Source: Cyclina sinensis (taxonomy: Eukaryota > Mollusca > Bivalvia > Venerida > Veneridae). From it: a stretch of DNA of 64,000 nt. This document shows, in pieces, positions 32,566 to 44,335 of this stretch. The DNA is taken from assembly GCA_012932295.1 (NCBI GenBank), contig JAAONU010000002.1, positions 37,879,521-37,943,520 on the forward strand, read 5' to 3'. Every line of letters begins with the position of its first letter. Within the stretch, counting starts at the first letter, position 1. A program made the position numbers and the translations under genes. The notes beneath the pieces were generated by a model. That model was given only the letters and a program-made list of their open reading frames with translations. It ran no database searches and was not told the origin of the DNA.

Positions 32566-32945
32566 TTTATCCTGTCACTTATAACAATTTCGAACCGATA
32601 ACAAGGTGCCGTATATTTTATTTCATCTACTGCAGTTGGTCACGTGACGTTGATATCCGGCACATGATATGTCATGGACTACTTTTGTGTTTATAATCAG
32701 AAGGAAGTGATAAAATTGATGTTATTACAAACAAAGACTACTTGAATAAAAAACTAAATATGTAAATCTTACAATATAGTGATCATTTAAGGATTTAAAG
32801 TTACTGAAACTTTGGAACTATTTTTGTGTGTTCAAATATACCTCTGCCTGATAACCTTGACATTAGCCTAAATTGAAACACTTTAAAGATAGATTTTCAA
32901 TATCTTAGGTAAATTATTTCCAAATGCCAGATGTGACAGGATAAA
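32566..32945. mobile_element. MITE with 13-bp terminal inverted repeats
   Basis: TTTATCCTGTCAC (32566-32578) and GTGACAGGATAAA (32933-32945) are perfect inverted repeats around 354 bases of noncoding DNA. No target duplication is clear. It is directly followed by a separate palindrome. Confidence 0.6.
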
Positions 32946-32950
32946 TAGAA

Positions 32951-33081
32951 TAATAGGTAAGTGTCTTAATTGAGAAAGTTTATCTGGCTCGGCTGCGGAA
33001 TTTATCGGGTTCGCCTGCGGCTCACCTGATAAATTCCTATGCCTTGCCAGATAAACTTTCTCGTATTAAGACACTAACCTA
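32951..33081. repeat. Long palindrome, interrupted on its right arm by a transposon
   Basis: AAGTGTCTTAATTGAGAAAG then TTTATCTGGC on the left pairs with GCCAGATAAA then CTTTCTCGTATTAAGACACT on the right. Left-arm bases TAATAGGT find their partner partly before 33081 and partly after 34149, on the far side of the adjacent transposon, so the transposon hit the palindrome. Confidence 0.75.
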
Positions 33082-34141
33082 CATACATGCCGTTTAGGGT
33101 TGGATCATTAACGTGAGATTTGTCGAAAATCGCCGGGTTTTTGGACATCACAACGGGGTAAAAACGTAAACCAAAAAAAAAAAAAAAAAAAAACGTTCGC
33201 ATTTATGAGGGCGAGTATATCTGATCGCTTGTCCTGCAGAACGAGTGCAAACACCGCAAGAAATATACCGATGGAAGTGTATATCATAACGTCACAGTTT
33301 ACCGACAGTGATTCAGTAATTCTCCATGTAGATGTAGTACGCTGTCAAAACGAAACCGGAAGCTTGAGTAAGGGGGAGCACTGCGCCTTTTTTTACCGCA
33401 CAGTACCGTTGATCTTTTTTCTACTAGGTCTCCAGGACTGGTGATGGTGATGCAGGACGAGTAGAAATCTTGGTCACTCGTCGTCGTCATTGAATGAAAA
33501 AATTTGTTCCCTGGATTGATACGTATAAAAGACTTGCGAATACAAAATAATTGCCCACCGCCTTCTGTTTTATTTACACATTGATGCAGTGTGTAACTGC
33601 ATTAAAAAAAATACACTTTTAAATGGTGTATTTCGAAAATAACTCGCTTTGTTACTCAATTTCCAAACATTAAACAGTATGGAGCATAAAAAATGCACCG
33701 CTAATTCAGCTCAAAAATAACTGTGTAAAGGTCATTCATCTTTCAATTGACTTCAAAAGAGCCGACTTCTACGAACACGTAGGCTGACGTAGTGCTAGAT
33801 GCAAACATTAGCCTAAAGGAATTCATTTATTAATTCGAAGGCACCGACAGAAGCTATCAATTATCGAACTTTTTCACGGTCATTTGGTCTTTGACAAGTT
33901 TATTAGGGTGTCATTGCAACAGATTAGCGAGGTGTGATATACACAGACGGTCCGGGTCTAACGTTGTGGATGCGTTTTTGGCAGATTTTTATACTGTCTG
34001 GATTCAACGAATTTTATGATTTTTTTTTCTTACAAGGCAAAATGTTGATTTATCGGTGGATTTGGGTGCTTCGCCGGGGCGCCTGGGTAAGGGTCTAAAT
34101 ATCGGGAGAACCCGGTGAGTAACGGGAGAACGGCATGTATG
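33082..34141. mobile_element. CATACATGCCG transposon, copy A (1060 bp, nonautonomous)
   Basis: TIRs CATACATGCCGTT and AACGGCATGTATG are flanked by the 8-bp target duplication CTAACCTA (33074-33081 and 34142-34149). The inside shows no transposase; the 79-codon frame at 33205 is not supported. An 8-bp duplication is the size made by hAT and P-type transposases, but the TIR is not typical of either, so class is left open. An A run lies near 33173-33193. Confidence 0.88.
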
Positions 34142-34858
34142 CTAACCTATTATTCTCTATTTTCTAAAATTGCTTGAACCGTTCCGCTCTATTGCACTTC
34201 TGGGCTGCAAAAGCTAAAAATAGAAAAAAATTCAAACATTTCCTCCTTAACCGCCAGGTGATTTTCCACGAAATTTTACGGAAATGTTCCTTACATAGAC
34301 TTCTGTGAGAATTACTAATATGGTTCTGCTCCATTGAACAAAATGGCTGCCAGAGCTAAAAATAGATTTTCATCAATATTTGGCTTCAAATGACATCTCC
34401 TGCCAAAAAAAACTTGGTCATTTTAAACCAGATTTGACAGAAATGTTCCTGATATTGCCCTTTTCTAAAATTGCTTGAACTGTTCCGCTCCATTGCACAT
34501 AAGGGCTGCTAAAGCTTAAAAAAGAAAAATTTAAATAGAATCTCCTCCCCAATGGCAAGGTGATTTTCCATCAAATTTCACAGAAATGTTCCTTACATAG
34601 CCCTCTATTAAAATTGCTAAAATGTTTCCGCTGATTGAACAAAATGGCTGTCAGAGCTAAAATTAGATTTTCATCTATATTTTTTTTTAAATGACATCTC
34701 CTCTCAAACTGCTTAGCCATTTTCTTCTAAACTTAACAGAAATGTTACTGATATTGCCCTTTTCTAAAATTGCTTGAACAGTTCTGCTCCATTGCACATA
34801 AGGGCCATAAAAGCTAAAAATAGAAAAAAAAAAATCAAACAACATTATCTTTCAACGG

Positions 34859-36512
34859 CATACATGCCGTTTAGGGTTGGATCATTAACGGGAGATTTGT
34901 CAAAAATCGCCGGGTTTTTGGACATCACAACGGGGTAAAAACGTAAACCAAAAAAAAAAAAAAAAACAACGTTCGCTCTTATGAGGGCGAGTATAGAGTA
35001 CATCACTATTCTCGCGGTATCACTAATCTCGCGGTATGTCAGTCGCGCCATATGGGCTGTGTTTACAAACAAAGTTTGTGACCCATTTTTCTCCCGCGTA
35101 GACATAACGCTCTAACTTGCAATCATGAGCAGTATCTTGGAAAGTTTTAGTTCATACTTTAAAAAAATCCCATTACGATGCATTCGTTTCCCAGACGAGT
35201 AATTTTGTGACAGTGACTCCGTAAACAGTGTTCATTTAGTATTAATTTTGATGTTGAATAACAATTTATCTTTTTTAAGCAATGTTTGATCATTCCCATT
35301 AGTGATTCGTTGACAGACTATAAACATTAACTGCAATATAATGTTCTAGAACCTTTTGACCTATTTACCGCGAGATTAGTGATATGACGTAATTCAACAA
35401 TATGGCTGCCCACTGTGATAAATTTTCCACATGATTGATTTTCTTGACATATTTAAATGGCATATTACACATTCGGCGATGGAAAAAGGATGAAATATTG
35501 TAATGATTACCAAAATTACTAATGTTTATTGTTTGTTTTTTAATTAAAGTTAGCCAAACGGTAAATACCGCGAGATTACAGATGAGCGGTATATATCTGA
35601 TCGCTTGTCCTGCAGAACGAGTGCAAACACCGCAAGAAATATACCGATGGAAGTGTATATCATAACGTCACAGTTTACCGACAGTAATTCAGTAATTCTC
35701 CATGTAGATGTAGATGTAATACGCTGTCAAAACGAAACCGGAAGCTTGAGTAAGGGGGAGCACTGCGCCTTTTTTTACCGCACAGTACCGTTGATCTTTT
35801 TTCTACTAGGTCTCCAGGACTGGTGATGGTGATGCAGGACGAGTAGAAATCTTGGTCACTCGTCGTCGTCATTGAATGAAAAATTTGTTCCCTGGATTGA
35901 TACGTATAAAAGACTTGTGAATACAAAATAATTGCCTACCGCCTTCTGTTTTATTTACACATTGATGCAGTGTGTAACTGCATTTAAAAAAATAAACTTT
36001 GGTGTACTTCGAAAATAACTCGCTTTGTTACTCAATTTCCAAACATCAAACAGTATGAAGCATAAAAAATGCACCGCTAATTCAGCTCAAAAATAACTGT
36101 GTAAAGGTCGTTCATCTTTCAACTGACTTCAAAAGAGCCGACTTCTACGAACACGTAGGCTGACGTAGTGCTAGCTGCAAACATTAGGCTAAATTAATTT
36201 ATTAATTCGAAGGCACCGACAGAAGCTATCAATTATCGAACTTTTTCACGGTCATTTGGTCTTTGACAAGTTTATTAGGGTGTCATTGCAACGGATTAGC
36301 GAGGTGTGATATACACAGACGGTCCGGGTCTAACGTTGTGGATGCGTTTTTGGCAGATTTTTATACTGTCTGGATTCAACGAATTTTATGATTTTTTTTC
36401 TTACAAGGCAAAATGTTGATTTATCGGGAGATTTGGGTGCTTCGCCGGGGCGCCGGGGTAAGGGTCTAAATATCGGGAGAACCCGGCGAGTAACGGGAGA
36501 ACGGCATGTATG
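34859..36512. mobile_element. CATACATGCCG transposon, copy B (1654 bp)
   Basis: Same TIRs as copy A, with its own 8-bp target duplication TTCAACGG (34851-34858 and 36513-36520). It aligns with copy A end to end except for small differences and a 596-base insertion at 34996-35591, so it is about 1058 bases without that insert. Confidence 0.88.
34996..35591. mobile_element. Nested insertion in copy B (596 bp, TATA duplication)
   Basis: Copy A reads GAGTATATCTG at this point; copy B has GAGTATA, the insert, then TATATCTG, so TATA (or TA) was duplicated. The ends carry CTCGCGGTAT and ACCGCGAGAT motifs in inverted order, and an exact 19-bp inverted repeat TATCACTAATCTCGCGGTA lies inside (35018-35036 and 35366-35384). 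No coding capacity seen. Confidence 0.78.
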
Positions 36513-37198
36513 TTCAACGGCAAGGTGATTTTCCACCAAATTCCAGGGAAATGTTCCTTATATAGCCTCTATTCAGTTGCTAAAATGGTTCAGTCCATTG
36601 AACAAAATAAGCTAAAAATAGATTTTCATCAATATTTTTGTTTCAAATGTCATATCCTGTCAAGCTGCTATCTCAAAATTGCCTTTGCCTCATGGGTTTT
36701 ATTTGTATAAAATATCAGATCTTTGAAAATCTTAAATTAGAAAATGCTGTGTTGCATCTGATGTTTGCTTAACAGCAGATCCTCAGCCAAAGTACTCAGG
36801 TGAGTGATCCAGGGCCATCATGGCCCTCCTGTTCTCATGTATGTCTTATGAAAAGAGAAATCAATCATGGACATTTTTAGGTTTTAAACAATCCAAGTTA
36901 TATGGAACTTCTACTGTAGTTATGTTGAACAGTTCAGAAATTCTGTTAAATAGTATGTCATATAGGTGTATATTTCATTAATTAAGGTTTCTTATTAAGC
37001 ATTGCTGAATCTGTAATCTGAAAATGTGTGTGAAGATGGTCAATCAAGAGTAAATGTGGTAGAGATGGTCAGTGACAAAAAATTTAAAGATAGCCAGTGA
37101 TGTCTAAAACAAGTGGAGATGCTCGGTGCTGCATAAAAAAGAAGTAAAAAGTGATGTGATGTGAAAAAAATAGAAGTAGAGATGGTCAGATATAGCGA

Positions 37199-37466
37199 GC
37201 TTAGCTAGCTCAGTTGGTAGAGCATCGGATTTTCAATCCTAGGGTGCATGGGTAAGTCCCCATAAAGACCAAGATAATAGATCTTGGAGAGTGCATCTAT
37301 AGGTCATTTTTCCCTCACCTCTGAATCAAGTAAGGAAGTTGTCAGCTGCTTGTGGTGAGATTGGTGAATAAACTGCTTGGATATCCAAGCATGCTTTTAA
37401 AGTTGACTGACTGCCAGGATATAACCACAGCTGTTGAGAATGGTGTTGAAACCCCAGTAAAAAACA
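37199..37466 (+). mobile_element. tRNA-derived SINE
   Basis: The head has TAGCTCAGTTGGTAGAGC (A box), an anticodon-like TTTTCAA and a damaged B box (GGGTAAGTCCCC). The body has CAGCTGCTTGTGGTGAGATT and the tail GGTGTTGAAACCCCAGTAAA, a tail style seen in mollusc SINEs. No cloverleaf can be completed, so it is not a tRNA gene. Confidence 0.65.
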
Positions 37467-37479
37467 AAACCAGTGACAT

Positions 37480-38310
37480 TTAGAAAGGTATATATGTTCA
37501 GTGGTGTATACAAGAGGAAGGCAGTCAGTGATGTATAAAAGATTTAGAGACTGTCATTGATGTATAAAAGATTTAGAGACTGTAAGTGATGTATAAAAGA
37601 GGAAGGCAGTCACTGATGTATAAAAGATTTAGAGACTGTCAGTGATGTATAAAAGGGGAAGGCAGTCAGTGATGTATAAAAGAGGTAGGCAGTCAGTGAT
37701 GTAAACAAGAGGCAGGCAGTCAGTGATGTATAAAAGAGGTAGACAGTCAGTGATGTATAAAAGAGGAAGGCAGTCAGTGATGTATAAAAGAGGAAGGCAG
37801 TCAGTGATGTATAAAAGAGGAAGGCAGTCAGTGATGTATAAAATAGGAAGGCAGTCAGTGATGTATAAAAGATTTAGAGACTGTCAGTGATGTATAAAAG
37901 ATTTAGAGACTGTCAGTGTTGTATAAAAGATTTAGAGACTGTCAGTGATGTATAAAAGATTTAGAGACTGTCAGTGATGTATAAAAGATTTAAAGACTGT
38001 CAGTGATGTATAAAAGAGGTAGGCAGTCAGTGATGTGTAAAAGATTTAGAGACTGTAAGTGATGCATGAGAGGAAGGCAGTCAGTGATGTATAAAAGAGG
38101 TAGGCAGTCAGTGATGTATAAAAGAGGTAGGCAGTCAGTGATGTATAAAAGAGGTAGGCAGTCAGTGATGTATAAAAGAGGAAGGCAGTCAGTGATGTAT
38201 AAAAGAGATAGGTAGTCAGTGATGTATAGAAGAGGAAGGCAGTCAGTGATGTATAAAAGAGGAAGGCAGTCAGTGATGCATAAAAGATTTAGAGACTGTC
38301 AGTAGATAAA
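37480..38310. repeat. ~27-bp minisatellite carrying TATAAAAG in most units
   Basis: Two interleaved unit types, AGTCAGTGATGTATAAAAGA + GGAAGGC and GATTTAGAGACTGTCAGTGA + TGTATAAAA, repeat about 30 times. Diverged single units extend to about 37030 and 38365. It is intronic, between sushi exon 20 and linker exon 3. Confidence 0.95.
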
Positions 38311-38461
38311 ATAAATGGAGATGGTCAGTGTTGTATAAAATGTTGAGATGGTCAGTGTTTTATTACAGAAGTTGAGAAAAATAATATAGAAAGAAATGTC
38401 TAAAAACCAGTTAGTTAAAAATGGTTTGGGTGATATCTTATATACAAATTGTACTTTTCAG

Positions 38462-38515
38462 GAGGAACAGTTGCTACACCAACACCTCCAACTCTACCAC
38501 CAGAGCTTGATACAA
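38462..38515 (+). CDS. Linker exon 3 (Thr/Pro-rich)
   Basis: Bounded by TACTTTTCAG and GTAAGA; 54 bases, phase 1-1, coding GGTVATPTPPTLPPELDT. It ends in LDT like linker 6 (IDT), supporting a duplicated cassette. The intron to 38924 shows no feature. Confidence 0.8.
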
Positions 38516-38924
38516 GTAAGAATTTTGATACTACTGTTTCTTAATTCTCACCCTGCTAATCAATGAAGCTGACTGATAAGTAAGTTTATTTTGACATAGC
38601 AATGAATCCTTTGTAGAGGTATTAATTGGAAACTTAACTGACAGAAAAGGAACCATGAAGAATGCATGGATTTGCAGGTGAAGCTTTGCTGCCAGCAGGT
38701 CAAAGATTAAGAATATTGTCTAGCTGGCCCAGTATGAGTCACTGAATGTTATATTAGAAACCCCTTCTTTAAATTTACGTACATGCCTGACCTGCCTAGT
38801 GTGAACATTCTGCATTTAGATTTGTTTCCAAATCTTCTTACAGTTTTTATATTTTTTCAAAGTGCCCTCTGCAAGTGATTGAAAAGAAATGACATTATGG
38901 TAAATGTTGAATGTCTCTCTTCAG

Positions 38925-39491
38925 CTTGTGGGATTCAGAATTTAGATGTCATATATTCAGTTGGTATCAGTGACACTATGACAGAAGAAGGTTATTCAAC
39001 TTTGAAGTATTTGATGTTTGCCACAATACATAGGGCAGACATTGACCTAGGTTTGACAAGATTTGGTTTTTTCCTATTTGACACCCAAGTTAGAAAAGAG
39101 ACTGTGATACATCTTAAACAGTACAATAGCAGGGCTGACTTGATCCTGGCCATTGACAGTATTGAGTTTAAACCATCTTCAAGGCCGGCACAGTTATCAG
39201 TGGGAATGGAGCAGATAATTGACATGTTCTCTCCCTTGAATGGTGACAGACTTGGAATAACAAACATGGCGGTTGTAGTGTTAGATGGCAGCGTTGATAT
39301 GGGAGAAACAGCTGGAAGAGCAGAGATGTTGAAAGAGAAAGAGATTGCTTTAGGTTTTCAGACTGTAGGATTTGAGAATGTGACTGAGTTAGAAAGGCTA
39401 GCATATAATCGACAAACTGTATTTAAAGCTGATAGTTACAGAATTCTTAACTGGGCTTTTGCATTTATATTATTCAAGGATGCCAGATGTA
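38925..39491 (+). CDS. VWA-like exon 3
   Basis: Bounded by TCTCTTCAG and GTAAGT; 567 bases, phase 1-1. From CGIQNLDVIYSVGISDTM to FKDARC. The ADIDLGLTRFGFFLFDTQV strand and VVVLDGSVD are clear. The MIDAS Asp is Gly (VGISDT), the Thr loop is AQLSVGM, the third Asp is kept. The intron to 39928 shows no feature. Confidence 0.92.
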
Positions 39492-39928
39492 GTAAGTTTT
39501 CTTATTCACATGTTCAAATGCAAATAATGTCTAAATGCTAATGTTCTGAAGTCTTATAGTTTAAAGCCTAAGCTTAGGTGGTAAACAGACCCTTCATTTT
39601 AGCAGGTTTTGATATTCTTTGCCTGGAAATTCCTAAATCTAAAGATAGATAAACCACTACCATAATAAAATTATATTTCCAGAAGGCATAAAACAGTCAA
39701 AGTGACAAAGGGTACATAAGCAATAAAAAGTTCTGTTTTTTGTCTAACTTGAACTGTGTCAGCTTCAAGCTTTTATAAAGAAACTTAGGCCTTTTGTATT
39801 TTGTTGGTAAAAACATCTGTTGCATAAAGGTAGTAAAAATACTTACAAGCATTGTAATTGAAGATTTAATTCATCCTTAAGCATTTGCAAAAGGCAGAAT
39901 TTCCTACACATGCTTTGTTATTATCTAG

Positions 39929-40102
39929 GTTGTGGTGCCTTGGAAGATCCAGCCTTTGGTTCAGTTGTGATGACTGGTTACCATTTTCTGGATGAGGCAG
40001 CATTCTTCTGTGATGAAGGGTTTGAGCTAACTGGATCCCAGCTGGTAGTATGTCAGCATAATAGAACATGGAGTGGTTCCCCTCCTACCTGCTCTAAGAC
40101 AG
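39929..40102 (+). CDS. Sushi exon 21 (cassette 3)
   Basis: Bounded by TTATCTAG and GTTTGT; 174 bases, phase 1-1. CGALEDPAFGSVVMTGYHF, FFC, VVC, TWSG and PTC; GFELTGSQ marks the cassette subgroup. Confidence 0.92.
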
Positions 40103-40489
40103 GTTTGTTGGCACTGAAAATGAAGTCAGCCTGATAATACAAATAGCCCGAGTAGAACTTCTTTTTTAGCTCAGCTGTTTTTGAAGGAAAATATTGAGGT
40201 ATTGTCATAGCTTCTTCCTCTTTGAATAGAAACTGACATATTTATACATTTCTGCCATTACTTCACATGTTCTCTTCTAACTCACATTACCACATAAATA
40301 CCACAAGTTATGTAACATTTCTTTATTTCAGGATTATGCCCCCTCTTCAAATAAGAAAATTCCTTAAAATTCCTTATAATTTTCAGTATCTTGCAATCAG
40401 ACTTGAGTCAATTACTTTATAATCTAATTGACTACATTACAATTTCATCATGGTATCTTCAGTTACGATTAATTATATCTCTGCAAACG

Positions 40490-41385
40490 AAAATTGCAGG
40501 GAGGTATACTGGAATCACCCTGTCGAATGGTCAGTTGGCTTGTCGTTGGGTCATCTTTACCTTGCATCACAAACTCCTTCAGTTTTCAAGTGATTGAAAT
40601 AAAACTTAGCAGGAATGGTCACTAGGCAATGTAAATGTGCAAGACATATTTTTGATGCATATCCATGAAGACATTGCAGAGTTATTGCCCCTTGAACTTA
40701 TACTTTCGTCATGTTTGACATTTTTACCATGCAAACTCCTCCTTCAGTTTTCAACTGATTGAAATGAAACTTGGGAGGAATGGTTACTAGGCAATGCAGA
40801 TGTGCAAGACATATGTTTGGTGCATATCCATGCAGGCATTGCAGAGTTATTGCCCCTTGAACTTATTCTTTTTCCCATGTTGTCAATTATATACCATGTG
40901 TCCCGCACTCCTCCTTCAGTTTTCAACCAATTGAAATTAATCTTGACAGAAATAGTCACCAGGCAATATAGATGTGCATGACATTTTTTTAAATGCAAAT
41001 CCATGCAGGCAATGCAGAGCTATAGCCCCTTGAACTTACACTCTTCCCCATTTTGACTGATATATACCTTGTGGCACAAACTACTCCTTCATTTTTCAAC
41101 AGATAAAAATGACACTTGGCAGAGATAGTAATTAGGCAATGAAGATGTGAAAAACGTATTTCTGATGCATACCTGGCCAGGCACAATTATTGCCCTTGAA
41201 CTTAGATTTATTGTCACGTTTGACATACCTTTGGGCACAAACTCCTCCTTCAGTTTTCAACAGGTTAATTACATGTGTTATCATTAAAGCTCCTATTATA
41301 GAAACTCCAGATTTGCTTCAGCTGTTGAGTGGACGCACAATTGTGGGGGTATATTTGCCATCTTCAGTGACTGTTCTAGTTTGCT
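40490..41385. mobile_element. Bivalve repeat, related to 57010-57935
   Basis: Units of roughly 170 bases contain CTCCTTCAGTTTTCAAC, GAAATGAAACTTGG, AGGCAATG and TTATTGCCCCTTGAACTTA. Opening (CTGCAAACGAAAATTGCAGG) and closing (CAATTGTGGGGGTATATTTG) parts match the copy at 57010-57935. Noncoding. Confidence 0.65.
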
Positions 41386-41639
41386 CCACTTTTAAAATTG
41401 TAATCAAGTGAATTATGATTACTTTTACAATGTAATTGAGATTATATTTTTATTACATTCAGATACAAAAGATTTATGAAATTCAGTTTTGCTCTATTCA
41501 TTTACATACAAGCATAAAGGCTTATTTTTCATGTACTTTCTATATTTTTTTATATGCCTGTTTGAAAAAATGGGTCATATCATGAGAACGCCCATGGCAG
41601 GCTGGTAGGCAGTGTCCAGTTTTGTCCAGAGTATATCTT

Positions 41640-41865
41640 CTACATGGATGGAGGGATTTTAGTATAACTTGATTAGTTAAATGTAACTAGATCTGTGCAT
41701 AGGCACCCGCAGGTGGTTCTCTTGTTATCATTTTAGATCCGTTTTCTCCTCTACATGCATGGAGGGATTTTAGTATAACTTGATTAGTTAAATGTAACTA
41801 CATCCATGCATAGGCACCTGCAGGTGGTTCTCTTGTTATCATTTTACATCCATTTTCTCCTCTCT
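41640..41865. repeat. 111-bp tandem duplication
   Basis: GGAGGGATTTTAGTATAACT occurs at 41650 and 41761 and is followed in both by TTGATTAGTTAAATGTAACT and GCAGGTGGTTCTCTTGTTAT. About 95% identical. Flanks to 42046 show nothing. Confidence 0.85.
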
Positions 41866-42046
41866 TCATTTACAGTATTTTTCCTACATACAGCATGATT
41901 ATTTTGGCTGTAACAATAAATTAGCTTGAAATACATTGAATTTCATTCCAGTGTTATCAGTAGGTGAAATTTTAGAAGCAGGTTCACCTGAACAAATGCC
42001 TTTTAACATGTTGAGAAATTAATCTATATGATTAATATATTTTCAG

Positions 42047-42088
42047 GGACTACAGTTACCCCAAGACAAACAATTAATCCTGCGACAG
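42047..42088 (+). CDS. Linker exon 4 (Thr/Pro-rich)
   Basis: Bounded by ATTTTCAG and GTATGG; 42 bases, phase 1-1, coding GTTVTPRQTINPAT. The shortest linker with linker 5; called from cassette position, phase and composition. Confidence 0.75.
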
Positions 42089-42261
42089 GTATGGTTTTCA
42101 GTGTTACGTGCATTTAATATGTTTTGTCATGTGATTCACCTTCAGAAAATGAAGTCAGTAATAACATGCCAATAAAAAAAGATTGTGATTGTTTTAATAA
42201 TAAAATAATTGTTGCCTCTTATGTTCAGTCAATATGATTATTAACTTCAAAAAATATATAT

Positions 42262-42665
42262 CAACCCTGAGCTTTGCCCTGAGTGGGTATCACTTTTTCA
42301 GGGTCAATAATTATCCTCGTATTAGCCTTTGACTATACCTTGAGTAGATGTCACTTTTTTAGGGACAATAAATCCTCATATTAACCTTTGGCTTTACCGT
42401 CAGTGGGTATCACTTCCTCAGGGTCAATAAAGCCTCATATTAACCTTTGGCTATTCTTTGAGTGGGTATCACTTTTTTAGGGCCAATAAATCCTCATACA
42501 AACCTTTGGCTATATGTTGAGTGGATGTCACTGTTTTTAGGATCGATAAATTCTCATATTAATCTTTGGCTATGCCCTGAGTGGATGTCACTTTATCAAG
42601 GCCAATAAATCCTCATAAACCTTTGGCTGTGCTCTGAGTGGATGTCACTATTTCAATAAATGAAT
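42262..42665. repeat. ~60-bp tandem repeat, about seven diverged copies
   Basis: Repeated CCTTTGGCT, GAGTGGGTATCAC / GAGTGGATGTCAC and CAATAAATCCTCATA segments at about 60-base spacing. Intronic. 42666-43135 shows no feature. Confidence 0.85.
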
Positions 42666-43135
42666 CCTCATATCAAACTCACAGAAAGGCAATAATTGTA
42701 TATTAATTCTATCTTTAATATAATGCTTAGATAAATTTAGATTTCTGTCAGTATATTTTGTAATGAACTGACTATATAATTATACTTCCACTGTCCAATA
42801 GCAGAAAAAAACCTTTTGTATAAATAGGACGGGAATGATCAGAGACTTGCGAGGTGGAAAGCACTAATTTTATTGTAAACTTTTTTTTTTCAGGAATAAA
42901 AAAATGGTTTTCTTTTGTTTTTTATTATACCTGCAAGTGTTTCTTGAGTTTTGGTGAAAGGTTATTTCATGGAAAAAATTATTTTTCTCTCAAAAGTAGT
43001 TAATTATGAAGTCATAATCTAGAAACAAACATCTTTTGCAAGACTTTATTGAAAATATTAATTTCATACTAACATTTCAGTTATGTTCTTAACCAGGATA
43101 TTGATAGTATTTCAGATGGTAATGATATATTGCAG

Positions 43136-43696
43136 ATTGTGGACTGTTCAGTGCAGATGTTGTGTTTGGAATTGGATTATCAAAGAGGACAAGTAAAACA
43201 CGATTTCAGAACATGCTAGCCATTGCAAAAACATTTATTAAACGTTCAAGCATAGACTCTTTAGCAACCGATTTTGGTTTCTTTATTTTTGATGCTTCAG
43301 TGCAGCAGAACACTGTAATAAATCTCCAGGACTTCAATTCTTCAGCTGATCTATTGGCAGCTATAGATCTCATCCAGTACACTCCATACAAGAGTTTTGC
43401 TCATTTATCATCTGGTCTTCAACAGATAATGGAAATGTTCTCTTCACAAACATTTTCAAGATTACCAGTGGCTGATCATGCATTTATCGTAACTGATTCA
43501 GAAGTGCTGTTTTACAATACCTTTTATTTGGCCAATCAAATGCGAGAATCTGGAATAATGCTTCATATCCTCAGTGATGAGTATAATCCAGTCTTTACAT
43601 CACTGGTTTATTCTGCTGCCAGTCACTTGATACAGCTTCAGTCCTTGGACGCATTCTCATTCACTGTCATGGACCTATTTAGAAATATCAGTTGTG
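43136..43696 (+). CDS. VWA-like exon 4
   Basis: Bounded by ATATTGCAG and GTAAGT; 561 bases, phase 1-1. From CGLFSADVVFGIGLSKRT to FRNISC. The strand SSIDSLATDFGFFIFDASV and AFIVTDSEV are conserved. The MIDAS Asp is Gly (IGLSKR), the Thr loop is AHLSSGL, the third Asp is kept. Confidence 0.92.
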
Positions 43697-43784
43697 GTAA
43701 GTCTTTCAAAGATGTCAAGGTCATTACTTTGATTGCTTACCTTTTCAAGTACAGTCCCAACTAAATAATAGGAATCACATTATT

Positions 43785-44335
43785 ATTTCTTCCCCCACAA
43801 AGTGGGGTGGAACACATATTGTTTTTGTACTTTCTGTCTGTATGTCACAAAGTTTGTCTGCGCCTCTTCTCCATAACAGATGGTTGGCTTTCAGTGGATC
43901 TTGCTGTAATTTATCAGTACCAAGCCAAGTTGAGCATATTGTTGGCATTTTCTAGTTCAGTGATTTTCAGGTAAGTTATGGGCCTTGATTTGTCCAAATT
44001 TGAACAAGACATATGGACCTATCTCCATAACCGCATGTTGAATTTTGATGTTGGCAAGTGAATGTATGCATAGTATTAATGTGTGCTGGTTGACCAATTT
44101 TTAGCAGAGTTGTGCCCCTTGATTTATTGAAATCTGAATACATTCAGGCAGACCTCCATAACCTCTGATCAGGTTTTGAGGAAACCTTACAGGAATGTTT
44201 ATAAGCAAGAGTAGTTATGCATATTTTCGTTGTGTTTTAAGCAGGGTTATGACCCTTGTTTTGTCCAAATTTGATTACAGTTAGGCATCTTTCCATAACT
44301 GCTGGTTAGATTTTGTGAAACTACACAGCAGTGAT
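43785..44335. mobile_element. Bivalve 'CCCCCACAAAGTGGGG' repeat
   Basis: Opens TTCCCCCACAAAGTGGGGTG with a TCTGTCTGT tract. Body units repeat TCCATAACNG, GGTTATGRCCCTTGNTTTGTC and GATTTTG at about 120-base spacing. Noncoding. Confidence 0.55.

Larger units (their letters stand above)
32421..36840. mobile_element. 'AGCTCACCTGAGC...CAGGTGAG' bivalve repeat with four nested insertions
   Basis: It starts TTAGCTCACCTGAGCAAATG and ends ACTCAGGTGAGTGATCCAGG ... CATCATGGCCCTCCTGTTC. Units with ACAGAAATGTTCC and TTCTAAAATTGCTTGAAC are visible at 32540, 34165-34850 and 36513-36640. A 13-bp-TIR MITE, a palindrome and two CATACATGCCG elements (one with its own insertion) interrupt it. No cellular gene; 36841-37195 shows nothing. 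Confidence 0.7.

Noticed and set aside
33205..33444. Protein frame repeated at 35605-35826
   Set aside because: Both lie inside the two copies of the same nonautonomous transposon, differ by in-frame indels and resemble no transposase.
37199..37265. tRNA gene on the plus strand
   Set aside because: The B box is damaged, no acceptor stem forms, and a SINE body and tail follow.
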